Of a DNA stretch of 64,000 bases, positions 1 through 10,091 are shown one piece after another. The position numbers and the translations under genes were made by a program. The stretch is from NCBI GenBank assembly GCA_026770025.1, contig JAMXDE010000037.1, positions 248,001 to 312,000 on the forward strand, read 5' to 3'. The DNA is from Craspedostauros australis. Its lineage: Eukaryota; Bacillariophyta; Bacillariophyceae; Mastogloiales; Achnanthaceae. The notes under the pieces were generated by a model that was given only the letters and a program-made list of their open reading frames with translations, did no database searches and was not told the DNA's origin. Within the stretch, counting starts at the first letter, position 1. Each line of letters begins with the position of its first letter.

Positions 1-342
1 TGTCCATCCTGGCGCAGTTGGCGATGCTGCATCCAGGCGGACGAAGTCGAAGACTTCTGAGCAGCCTCTGCCGCCGCCTCATGAATCCTTCATGGACTGT
101 GCGCTATACATTGTGCATCCTGCATCCTACATTGTGCATCCTGCATCCTACATTGTGCATCCTGCATCCGCGCTGTGCATTGTGCATTGTGCATTATATT
201 CGACGAGTATGCACTGTGCAGCAAGGTGATGAATGTTGGTCTTGGTGTTGGTCTTGGTGTTGCCGATGAGCGCCATTGGGCTGATGCGTGACGAACATTG
301 TCGATGCAGTTTTGTGGAGATGTTGGTCTTGGGTGATTTTGG
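1..342. other. Left flank of transposon 1, no gene seen
   Basis: No reading frame here looks like a real protein. The stretch holds a short minisatellite (listed separately) and a GT-rich run with a doubled GGTCTTGGTGTT motif around 238-262. It borders the TTAA end of the first transposon. Confidence 0.5.
110..169. repeat. 21-bp tandem repeat, about 2.9 copies
   Basis: The unit, beginning ATTGTGCATCCTGCATC, is repeated head to tail from 110, 131 and 152. It is followed by a decayed run of GTGCATT units to about 195. It is a plain minisatellite outside any convincing gene. Confidence 0.85.
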
Positions 343-446
343 TTAAGAGCCCGATCAGCGAGTCGACCAACTGTTTGCAATCAACATTTCATATTTTTTT
401 CCCGGATTTAAAAACTAAGCTCATATTCATAATCCTCGTAGATCTA
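343..446 (+). repeat. Left terminal inverted repeat of transposon 1
   Basis: The outer 42 bases match the right end perfectly. The inner part shares blocks such as TTTAAAAACTAA and CATAATCCTCGTAG with the reverse complement of the right end (TTTTAAAACTAA, CATAATACTCGTAG). Confidence 0.9.
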
Positions 447-2198
447 AAACATATACTGACCCATTTACGCTTTCCGGTTCCTCCTGTTTTTAACTTTTAT
501 GGATCGATGGATTTGCACATTCGTCCATCTCCTTCGGGTTTCAGCCTTTTGGCTACGACTACATCGATCCAATTTAACGCGTTGCTGTTCTTTGTTTCAG
601 CAAGGTTGTTCCCATTTTGAATTGTTTAGTCTCTTTTTCAGGCGTTCCGATCAGAGCATCCAACACCCTGTCCACGATAGCGCTAGTTGTAGAGTTTTGG
701 GAGAAGCGGCGAGTGCGCGTTTACATCTATTATATCCTCCGGTTGCTTAATCCGTCATCTACGTCACGAAGATGGATACTGCGTCATGAAACACCAATCA
801 CAGCACGATAGGAGACCTCATCGTCTGCAGTTCATCACGGCGGAATGGTCCAGCTCCATTGGTACTACCGAAGTGCTTAGTGCCGTTCTCTTTTTGTACA
901 TTTAGTACAATCTTTGATAATTACCTCGGACCCCAGAAAGTACGACTGGTCGAGGGCGGCAAACCCCAAAAAACAACAACATGACAATGGCAGAACCCCC
1001 AAAAACGCCACAATGGCGGTCCAACGGCAATCACTGCGCCGCACCAATCAGTGATCCACCACAAAATCCAAGCACATCGCCGTCACCGCGATGCAACCCT
1101 TGGTGGGTGGGTGAGAGGGGGCCATGAGAGTGCTTGATTTGGGGCCGTCGCAGGCCCCAGATCAAACGTCACAATTTCGCGCCAGATTGGCTCGTTGCAT
1201 ATGGCCGGCGTACTACATCCACAGCCCACCCCATCGGCTATAGATTGGCAGGATGGCTCCAGGAGGCCAAGACCAAGATGCCCACGAAGTTTCAGGCTCG
1301 GGGAGGACCGGGAAGTCCTCCGCGCAGAGGAAACAGTGGAGGGCAAGAGTTTTCGCGGTGTGTCGTGGGGTTTCCATCATGTGGCTTTGGCTGTGCAGGG
1401 CACCATTGCCAACTCACACAATCGCCAAGCCACCCATACAAGATGCGTGCGGCATCAATTCAAGATTCACCTCGCGAAGTTTGCGCCGCGGAGACGGTCT
1501 ACAAGAGGCAGCGCCCCACCATATCCGACGAACAGTCATTGATGGTGGGTGGGTGCGAAAACCAATGGCATCACCAAATGGAGCTGTATCTTTGGAAGCA
1601 CACATGCCCAGCCCACTCTGGATGCATCAGCGTGTCGCCAGGGAGTATGAGAATGCACGAGGACCACGTGGAGGGGATGCATGGATTGTATGGATGAGGT
1701 ATGGATCTGTATCCATACCGCATCCGGATTGCAATCGGTTTTTTGACAACGCTCTTTTTCACTGCAGGGACACTTTGGGCCATGTCAGGTGGGTATCTGT
1801 GGCCAAGCTTCATGGAGTGGATAGCTGGGGAGCATACAGAGCCATTGTGGTGCGCAGTTTGAAGAAATACAACGATGATGATGATGATCATGGGTGCTGA
1901 GGGGAGGGCAACATTGTGCCATCCAGAATTTTTCGAATTCACCACACAACTGTGTGGTGGTCAAACATGACAATAAAAAACAATTTCTATGTCAATTTAA
2001 CTTCGATATTCTGTATAACCTATAGTCAGGCGTCTGAGTGCAATTTTTAGATATAACTGTAAGCGATGTGTTGTTGAGATATAGCATGATAAGCAGATAT
2101 TGGATGTGTTTTTTGGATGCTCTCTAGATTAGCCTACGTATCACGACTCATCCCCCACAAAACTCCACAACTGGTGTTATCGCGGTGATGCACTCCCA
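447..2198. other. Left arm of transposon 1, no recognised gene
   Basis: About 1.75 kb between the left inverted repeat and the 3' end of the transposase gene. Open frames up to about 215 codons occur on the plus strand near 1134-1900, but they overlap one another, show no recognisable domain, and have compositions expected of non-coding DNA. The last 200 bases (about 1960-2130) are AT-rich. The stretch may hold transposase-binding or 3'-end signals, but none can be named. Confidence 0.5.
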
Positions 2199-5100
2199 TC
2201 ACGGAGTTTCGGTCTCATCACCCAACACAGCCTCACTTTCTCTGTTTGCCTTCATGGTGTGAGCATCACACCACATCTGATGGTCCAGTTGCTCTTCCTC
2301 TCTCTGCAACTCCTCTTCCCTCTGTTCCTCCTCTGTTCCAGCTGATTCATTGTTGGTCGCCACGATTCTGGATGTTGCTGTTGCTTTGCTTGTTGTGTTG
2401 GTTGCTGTCTTGATGAGAGCAGCCTCCTTCTTTTCTTTGCATTGTTTGGCACTGTACGCTGCAAACAGCGACGCTTTTACGCGCATGGGATTTGCGTGCA
2501 GTTGTACGTACCAGTCAGTTTTCGTTTTTTCGTTCTTCATCAGTTTCTCGTGTGCTTCGTGTTCGGACGGTCTGTTTTTCGGGTCCTTCGCGGACGCTTC
2601 ACAGATGTCCTTCAATTTTGCCACAACGTAGTCTGGTAGTTCCGCGGGTTTGCGCGTAGTTTTGCTCGCCCAGCCTGGCACTGCGAGTGGTGGGTGTTCT
2701 GTTTCCGCCGTCTGGTCTTGTAGCGCCGTGGTGTGATCGGATGGCAGGTGTTGTTGTCCGTCTTGGATGGCCTTGCCGAACACCAGCGCCTTGCTCTCTG
2801 CCGCGGTGTGCCCCATTTTGCGTGTCTTGTCCGTCTTCCTGAATGATTCGGACGTGATCGGCAGCTTCTCGGACATGTGCGAATCGTCCTCCGTGACACC
2901 CAACTCGTTGATACTCCAGCCCTCCCATTCGGTGCTCTTCACCACAACATCTTCCGTGATTCCAGATGCAGCCACCAACCGCGCCTGGTCATCGTCGTAC
3001 TTCACCTCGTGAGTCATACGTACCTGTTGTCCAGATGCGCGGAATCGTTGTTTTGGTGCACCTGGCAACGTCGTGATGTTGCCTGCCAGGAGCGCCGCGT
3101 TGGCAAGTACTGTTGTTGTTCCCGCGATGTCACCGGCTACCAGTGCGTGGAAGAGTTGGAGCGGGGTCTTGATGTCGCGTCCGCTTTGCACGTTTTTTCG
3201 CAGTACACGTGTGATGTACGCGAAGTGGGTGTCCAGCATGCTCTTACCGGTTTGGGCCTCTGTGTAGATCCACGCGATGATTTTGGCCGCGTTTCGTTGC
3301 CTGAGGTTCTTGTTGAGTTTGGACGTGATGAGCGCGATGTGCTCGTGACTGGCGAAACAACACGCGTTATCGCTCTGTAGGATGATTTCAGTCACGGATG
3401 GGAGAATGTCTTTGACCTTTTTTGCACGATCTCCAGCAGTCCACCAACTTGAAGTGTGTCTTGTGTTGGTCTTTCATCGACCACAATGTCGATGAACCGA
3501 TAAGTAAAAATGTCATTGCGACACGTGATGACCATTGCCCCAAGCAGTGACATCCCCTTCTTCCCCCAATATTCTTGCTGGGCTTCGCCTTGGCCGGTCG
3601 GTAGAATTTTTTGCTTATGGTCGAGTACCACATAGGCTCTTTTGTCATTGTTGTTGAGTTGGGATTGATAAAAAGAGATTTGTCTGAATTGCACTTTGGC
3701 ATGCACTTTGTGAGCCATGTAGTTAACAATTTCATTGGCGGATCCCGGGGCCGCCGCAAGCATTGATTGCAATTCGTCCTTGTGTTCCGCGAGTTCGTTG
3801 TCCTTAAGCAATGTGACGAATGGGACAAAATGATCATCCACAAATCGCGTTGCTGCTCCACAATGGTTGCATACTTTTGCGTGGTTGTTGGTTTGCGGCA
3901 GCGGAAGAAATGTCAATTGTGATGGTTGGACTGTCCTTTGTTACAGCAGTGTTCTTCTTGCATTTGTGCTTGTTGGTGCGTGGTTTGCGTTGGTTGGTTG
4001 TTCCCTTCTTCTTCTCCTTTTCGGTGGTGAGAGCGAACGCGGCCGAATGCATGGGGTCATCACACTCGAGCTGCATGTGTGACGCGGTGAATTCCCATTT
4101 GACGAACACAACAAGCAGTTCGAGTTCGTGCAACAGAGACTCTGCTGTGCGCAAATGTGGTGAGATGATGTCATGGGGGTTATCGTTGTCGTGGCGGATC
4201 CCGTCATTGGCATCCACAGCTGCATCGTTTTTCTCCGCTCCGCTCGCTTCATACTTAGCCTCCAGCAGCTCGACTAGGCGCGAAATTGCCTGTTTGAGTT
4301 TCTCTGTTGCCATCCAGAAGTAACTCTCAAAGGAAGAAAGCCCTGTCTTGATCTTGCTTTTGCGTGTGAGGAGGTTAGTAATGGTGGTGAACGCGGGCCT
4401 TCCCACTGGGCTGTTTGTAGTGGACGAGTACATGCCAAATAATTCTCGGATGGTCGTGCCACCTCGATCGAACACCGGGACATTTTCGAATTCAACCCCC
4501 CCATACTGTACCGTGTGACTCAGCCCCGCCTTGTATGTAGTAGTGGTCATGAGGAAGGACACCACACCAGAGAGATCACAGGCACGCACGCGATACTGGA
4601 GAACTCGGGATGGGATGACTTTGCCGTTGCTCAAGATGTCGTAGTAACCCCGCAAGGTACAGGCCTGGCTGTGCGTGATGATGTCGCGTTTGGGAAGCAT
4701 GCGCGCCTTCTGTTCCTCCGATAATCCATGTGCGTGCTTGTCCAAGATAGTAGTACACAGTGCATGAGGCGCAGACATGGCCAAAGCAGCTCTCACCGTG
4801 CAGGATGATGTAGTTTCTCCGAGCAAGCAGAGGGTGTACAGGTTAGATGCCAACATTGTTGGAGGAAGCTCAACCTGACCGCGCACGTATGCAACCACCT
4901 GTCCCATCTGACGAGTTGGCACCTCTTCTTCTGGAAGCAGGACAGTCCAAAGCGCGCACGATACGACACTCCACATCTGTTTGATGTTACTCCAGATGGT
5001 TCGACTGTGTCTGCCTGTGAGGACGAACCCTTTTTTCGGCATTGACCGCAACAGTTTTGGATCTAGGTTAGATCCAAGCTCCGCCATCACACGAACGATA

Positions 5101-5719
5101 GCATGGCGCCTCCAGCTCTCCTCCTCCGGATCATGCCCAAACTTCCCGCCCCTCCCGCCCCTGCCGGCGCGTGTCTGTTCCTCCTTTTCGTCAACATACG
5201 TGCTGTCGCTCTCATTTGAGGGATCTGCGTACCCCCCAGAAGCTACCGTGTTGCAGCGCCAGAGAAGCCTCCCTGGTGGAGTCGGCTTGACAGGTGGTGC
5301 AACATCAGACGCAACAAGAGGCTCAACTGGGGTTGGCGCGTTCACGATAACGCTCACCAACGTACCATCGCCGACACCTCGTCCCTCCGAACGCACCCTG
5401 ACATGGGAGTCGTCGTAGACGCCTCCGTTGTTGTCGAGGATGTGTACGAACACGTGCAGCTCACGAGCGTGCGCATGCGTGCCGTTCGGGACGAGGTTGC
5501 CATCCGCTGCATGCATCGGCTTCACATCGATCACTCGCGTGATGATGGTCGGCTTCCGCAATGCAGCGGACGGCTTGTCAGGCAACAGTTGTTCAGCAGT
5601 AGGCAGCAATCCCCCTTCGAATCGACAGGAGGAGCAGACACAGGGTGAGCGCGAGGTTTCTTACTGGGGGAGGGGTTGCCATCCTTGGAGAGGGCCTTGG
5701 CGGTGGTAGAGAAAGGCAT
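2199..5719 (-). pseudogene. Broken DDE-type transposase of transposon 1
   Basis: One protein is spread over minus-strand frames. The likely ATG is at 5719. The frame is lost at a G run near 5613 (one extra G would join it to the next part). A 591-codon frame then runs to 3834, a second frame 3916-3392 carries the catalytic middle, and a third 3395-2199 is the C-terminus, in the same frame as the first. Visible features are a helical region rich in charged residues, a zinc-knuckle-like VCNHCG, a first acidic site in VLDHKQKILP, then YWGKKGMSLLG, a second acidic site in ILQSDNACCF, EAQTGKSMLD as likely third site, and a later GWASKTTRKP block. I recall the same order (WFGKRG, SDNA/DEAG, QSGK, GWALKTTR) in large uncharacterised animal proteins. 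Three frame losses make it a probable pseudogene. Confidence 0.72.
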
Positions 5720-5854
5720 GATGCAGTTGTTGCTGTAGAGTAGTGTTGTTTGCAAGATGGATGTGATGAACTGCACAGGTGGAGGACGAAGTGACGAAAG
5801 GAGAGCATGCGACGATGGGTGGACCATTCGTTGACAACAACAACAACAACAACA

Positions 5855-5885
<31 letters not shown>

Positions 5886-6280
5886 TGACGAGAACGTGCA
5901 TTGAGCGAAAGGGCGAGTGTGCATGGCATTGGCGAGCCAAGTTGTGAAATGGAGCGAACGTGTGGCGCGAATTTGCGAAATGATGGAGATGATGTGTTTT
6001 GTGTGATGTGTTTTGTGTCATCTGTTTTGTGACGAGCAGAATGTGGAATCATGCGCCACATGCTAACGTGTAATTAACGCGTACCAAACCACCGGCACCT
6101 TCGGAAGCAAGCCCGTGACTGATCACCTCACGATAAATACACGAGAACACTATCGAACGTTCGGCAGAAACTAACGAGTTTTCTGCTGTAGGATCAACGC
6201 GACTGCAATGTACACATAGATCGCTCCATAAAACTTAAAATGAAACAAAGTACAAGCTGAAAGGGTCCCACATATGTAAA
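5720..6280. other. Right arm and presumed promoter side of transposon 1
   Basis: The arm lies between the transposase ATG and the right inverted repeat. It holds an AAC/TAC microsatellite (5834-5884). Two tandem copies of TGTGATGTGTTTTGTGT-like sequence lie around 5998-6020. No gene is supported. The transposase promoter should lie here. Confidence 0.5.
5834..5884. repeat. (AAC)n(TAC)n microsatellite
   Basis: A run of about eight AAC units changes directly into about nine TAC units. It lies in the right arm of transposon 1, upstream of the transposase. Confidence 0.95.
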
Positions 6281-6383
6281 TAGACTACGAGTATTATGTA
6301 TATGCAATTAGTTTTAAAATCCCAGAAATTTGATTAGACTCTTGATTGCAAACAGTTGGTCGACTCGCTGATCGGGCTCTTAA
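6281..6383 (-). repeat. Right terminal inverted repeat of transposon 1
   Basis: The outer 42 bases are the exact reverse complement of the left end; the inner 60 bases are a diverged match. It ends in TTAA at 6380-6383. Confidence 0.9.
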
Positions 6384-6935
6384 AGAGGGAGACTTGCTCG
6401 GTGGTATCTTTCGCAATCTGCGATTTGACTTTGGCCACGACATAGACGACTCGATCGACCGCTTGACGCATCCAAGGCCAAAGTCTATTCGTTCGTTCGT
6501 CCGTCCACCAGTTTGTCCTCTCACCCGTTCATCTGTCCACCCATTCGCGCGTCTGTCCTGAAGAGCACCACGCCAGCGAAGTTCGGTTTGGCCTGTTGCA
6601 AGTACTGCAGAATTTTCGTAGAAATCACGTACGTAGAATTGTACACAACTCCAAGCAAGGGTTCCAGGTTTGTTTGTCTGCGTGCTTGATGAAGTTCCCA
6701 CGTGGCTGTCAGACAGCTGCCGATTCGTGAGGTTCTCGGAGTCTGACACCGGGGTGTCTGGTGCACTCGTCTGGGCGACAATGGCGGTTTCGAACGGTCT
6801 GCGCAAACATGAATCTTGAGACAAGATGACAGCAGCAACAAGAACAGCGACCGTCACTGCGGCGACAGATCCACCTTTTTTCGGCATGGCAAACGCAGCA
6901 ACAACACGGTCAGACAAGAGGGTGATGGATGGCAT
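6384..6935 (-). CDS. Possible membrane-anchored protein truncated by transposon 1
   Basis: An ATG at 6935 opens a frame whose first 40 residues look like a signal anchor: MPKKGG at residue 17, then a long Val/Ala-rich hydrophobic stretch ending before SQDSC. The rest (Ser/Thr-rich, then Arg/Gly-rich) has no recognisable domain. The frame runs on into the transposon's right repeat and stops at 6294. Two other minus frames in the same interval also carry protein-like stretches (for example VVYNSTYVISTKILQYL near 6640). This may therefore be a host gene that has lost its frame as well as its 3' end. It could equally be a chance frame. Confidence 0.25.
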
Positions 6936-8102
6936 GGCGGGGGATTGGGGAGGGTATCTTTGGCGCCAAGAGTGGCGCCATCCATCGGATCGGATGGAGG
7001 TTTTTGTTCGCCCCCTCCACTTTCTCTCTCATTCCGATCGATGGATGCGTGTGTGTCCATGCGCATGCATCATGGATGCTGCCGATCGCATGTTCACGTC
7101 TCGTGCGAGAATGTATTCCTCTGTTGTACTGATACATGGCAATAGCTCGTACTCTGTGGAGCTCTGTTCCTGTTTGATTCCGAAGCGCTTCGCTCCTTCC
7201 ACTCGCTCCATCGTGACAAGAACTCACGGAACTGCGCGCTTGTTCGGTTGAGCGCTGTGAGACCACGCGACGATGTGGGATGAGCGACCAGCTGTCATGT
7301 CTGTTGGATCCACATACGTTCCTGTGACCTCTTGTGATCTCTTGGAATCTCTTGGAATCGTTGAGGAATCATCTTCTGTGGGAGCGCTGAGGGCCACCCA
7401 TTCCTCATCTGTCCGCGACATCTGGCAGCTCGTATAGTAGGCGCTCTGGATCGTAGCAATAGCAGTAATAATGGTAGTAGTAATAGCCGTAGTAATAGCC
7501 GTAGCAGCTGTTGTACGACGTACGTACACGCGCAGGCCTCACGCCAGTGTTGCGGGGTCTCTCGATTTTGCGCTCGCGATCCTTGCGTGTTGATGGCGGA
7601 AAGATTTGTTTTCTAGTTTTGTGAAGCAGCGTGGGGCTTGGGACTGACTCACGAGTCGACGAAAGGACGGCGCCAACGAGTGGATTTCGCCTCTCCCGCA
7701 GTTCGTGTTCCATGGTACAAAGACGTACCTACCTTCCCACGTCCCACTCGTGCCACACGCTTGAAAACGCCAATCGGCAGATCCATCTTCCTCCTCTCAT
7801 TCCTCCGCATAAAATCAGCCGGATGTACGATCAGTTCGTACAATTGCCACACCAACACCCAGAATCATCTGCATCAGTCCACGACGCATCATTCCTCACA
7901 AAAACGCAGCAGAAGACAGGCCTCTCGCAGTCTCTCCTTCTCCCCGCCATCCACTCATCACCCATCATTCAATCAGCCAAGGAGTCAAGGAGCCCGTCCA
8001 AGTATTCACAATCACGTAAGTCTCCAATCAAGGAACATTCCCTCTCGCAGCCACAATCAAAACCAACAGCAACCAACAGTAACCAACAGCAACAAAGCAA
8101 AG
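6936..8102. other. Intergenic, leader of the methyltransferase gene
   Basis: No gene is supported. 7455-7507 is a run of TAG/TAATAG-type triplets. The last 400 bases before 8103 are C/A-rich with many CACC and CAACAG motifs, typical of a leader. The frame of the downstream gene is open back to 7638 but contains no ATG before 8103. A GTAAGT at about 8019 could be a leader intron donor; no acceptor is evident. Confidence 0.5.
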
Positions 8103-10091
8103 ATGACTCCACCTGCAGCAGAAGCCACCACGACCAGCTCCCCCAGCAACACCACCAACTGCTCCCCCAGCACCCTCACTCAGATGGTGGAGGAGGTCTC
8201 CCTCGACAGGATCGCAGGCAACCCCAAGGTCCTCCGATCCATCGACTCCGCACACGAGGGAGAGGAGAAGACCGAGCCATGCAGCGGCGCCGCATCCGAC
8301 AGCGGCCACGATGAGAAGCGCGAGATTTGGGAGCACATGACTCCTGCTGCATGGCACAGCTCCATCTCCGAGCAGGGCTCCGTCTTCAAGGACACCTACA
8401 ACGCCACGCGCAGACAGGTGCTGGACACCGCCCGTCTCCACGGACACGATGTCATCATCGAGGTCGGCTGCGGCACCGGCGACGTCATCGGCCAGCTCTA
8501 CGACAACCTCCCAGGCGACGATCAGGACATGGTCTCCGTCCCTCGCTTCGGCATCGACATCAACGAGGAGTTCCTCAAGTTCTGTCGCGATTGCTACCTC
8601 TCTGGTCGCACCCAGGGCGATGATGATGTTGATGGAGATGCTGTTGACGATGGAACCGCCTCTGCCTCCGTCTCCTCGCAGCAGGAGGAGAAGACCGCCC
8701 CAAACAACGCCCGCAACAACGACAACCTCCACTTCCTCTCCGCCGACGCCCTGCGCCTCGAGGAGTGGTGGGAGGCCAAGATCCAGCCAAAGTACAACTT
8801 CAAGCGCCCTCTGGTCACCTGCGTCAACAACACCCTCAACATCATGCCCGTGGCCCTGCGCGGTGCAGTCGTGGCACAGATGCTCAAGGTCGCAGGCCCG
8901 GAAGGTCGCTGCATGGTCTCCTACTGGAACGGCCAGTTCTTCTCCCACGCCGTCATGAACTACTACGCCAAGAACCCGCATCTATGCGGACCCTTCGACC
9001 TCAAGAAGCACGTCGACTTCGAGCGCCGATCGCTCCACACCCCGTCCAACTACTCCACCCTGTGGCAGAACGTCACCGAGGTCCAGCAGCTCCTGCGCGC
9101 CTACGATGTCGACGTGGAGAACGTCACGGACAACTTCCTCGTCAGCGGCGAGGACCACATCAACTGCGACGGCCTCTCCATCTTCATCTGGTTCTCGCAG
9201 GAGAGCACCAGCATGGCCAAGGCCTACTACGACTCCGACGATGCCCAGAAGTTCTACGCCTCCGTCTGGGGAGAGGACAACCTGCACGTCGGTCGCTACG
9301 ATCTCATCCAGGAGAAGGGCCTCACATCCGCCCAGCGCGTCTCCAAGGCGCAGGAGATGCACGAGCTTCAGTTCCTGCAGCTCATCGAGGCCAAGTGCCT
9401 GCCAGGCCAGCCCCAGCTCCGAGTGGTCGACTTCGGCTGTGGCTACGGCGGCCTCCTCCGCCGTATCTACGCCACTGGATGCGTCTGGAACGGCATCGGC
9501 GTCGACATCTCCCACCGCATGTGCGTCCAGGCCCGCCATCTCAACGACAAGCTGCTGGAGGACGCCGGCGCCAACACCGGCGACCTCACCATCCTCGAGG
9601 AGTCCTACCTCGACGTCAGCGTCGCGGATGAGTCCGCCGACCTCGTCATCTCCATGGACGCGCTGCTCCACGTGGGACCCCAACGCCAGCGTCGCGCCAT
9701 CGCTGAGGCGGCCCGCGTCCTCAGGCCAGGTGGTTGGATCATCTTCTCCGACATTATGCAGGCCGACGTCGTGGACGCCAAGCAGATGCAGCCCATCTAC
9801 GATCGCATCTCTCTCTCCAAGATGGGAACCGTCTCCAACTACAGGCAGACACTGGAGAAGGCCGGCTTCACCCAGTTCGAGTTCTTCGACAGCTCGGAGC
9901 AGATCGCCACGCACTACGGCACCGTCCGCCAGGTCCTCATGGAGAAGCAGACCACGCTCGGCCTGTCCGGCGAGTACTTCACCAAGATGGGAGCCGGGCT
10001 GGCCACATGGAGAGACTCCTCGCCCAACAACATTGAGTGGGGCCTCATGGTGGCACAGAAGACCAAGAAGGCTGACCTGTCGGTCTTGTAA
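8103..10091 (+). CDS. Two-domain SAM methyltransferase, betaine (glycine/sarcosine) synthesis type
   Basis: The 662-residue protein starts at the first in-frame ATG. It has two Rossmann methyltransferase domains. The first (about residues 80-345) has the SAM motif VIIEVGCGTGDVIG and a post-I acidic FGIDIN. The second (about 365-655) begins AKAYYDSDDAQKFYASVWG, has motif I VVDFGCGYGGLLRR, an acidic GVDIS, and continues ISMDALLHVG, RPGGWIIFSDIMQ and YRQTLEKAGF. This second half closely follows the sarcosine/dimethylglycine N-methyltransferase pattern, including the FY..VWG start and the end W......N.EWGLM. A fused three-step glycine-to-betaine enzyme has been described in the diatom Thalassiosira pseudonana; this is probably its counterpart, making the osmolyte glycine betaine in the cytosol. 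The substrate of the first domain is inferred from the fusion only. Confidence 0.85.
   Translation: MTPPAAEATTTSSPSNTTNCSPSTLTQMVEEVSLDRIAGNPKVLRSIDSAHEGEEKTEPCSGAASDSGHDEKREIWEHMTPAAWHSSISEQGSVFKDTYNATRRQVLDTARLHGHDVIIEVGCGTGDVIGQLYDNLPGDDQDMVSVPRFGIDINEEFLKFCRDCYLSGRTQGDDDVDGDAVDDGTASASVSSQQEEKTAPNNARNNDNLHFLSADALRLEEWWEAKIQPKYNFKRPLVTCVNNTLNIMPVALRGAVVAQMLKVAGPEGRCMVSYWNGQFFSHAVMNYYAKNPHLCGPFDLKKHVDFERRSLHTPSNYSTLWQNVTEVQQLLRAYDVDVENVTDNFLVSGEDHINCDGLSIFIWFSQESTSMAKAYYDSDDAQKFYASVWGEDNLHVGRYDLIQEKGLTSAQRVSKAQEMHELQFLQLIEAKCLPGQPQLRVVDFGCGYGGLLRRIYATGCVWNGIGVDISHRMCVQARHLNDKLLEDAGANTGDLTILEESYLDVSVADESADLVISMDALLHVGPQRQRRAIAEAARVLRPGGWIIFSDIMQADVVDAKQMQPIYDRISLSKMGTVSNYRQTLEKAGFTQFEFFDSSEQIATHYGTVRQVLMEKQTTLGLSGEYFTKMGAGLATWRDSSPNNIEWGLMVAQKTKKADLSVL

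Larger units (their letters stand above)
343..6383. mobile_element. 6.04 kb DNA transposon with long inverted ends and TTAA borders
   Basis: Bases 343-384 are the exact reverse complement of 6342-6383 (42 of 42). The similarity continues inward, with substitutions and small gaps, to about 446 and 6281. Homology stops sharply outside both TTAA tetranucleotides. TTAA is its own reverse complement, so it is best read as the target-site duplication, with ends starting GAGCCCGATC. TTAA targeting is known for piggyBac and Kolobok elements, but the encoded protein does not look like piggyBac to me. The only recognisable gene is a broken minus-strand transposase (2199-5719), so this copy is probably not autonomous. 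Family assignment is open. Confidence 0.88.

Noticed and set aside
1134-1900. Overlapping plus-strand frames of 115-215 codons in the left arm of transposon 1
   Set aside because: Three frames cover the same bases with similar lengths and none shows a domain; the transposase accounts for the element's coding content.
3350-3410. GT-AG pairs that might make the transposase frame break an intron
   Set aside because: The possible introns are under 45 bases, do not restore the frame, and would delete the conserved sequence before SDNACCF.
7638-8102. In-frame 155-codon extension upstream of the methyltransferase
   Set aside because: It begins with TTG and contains no ATG; the His/Asn/Ser/Gln composition is that of translated leader. 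The first ATG is 8103.
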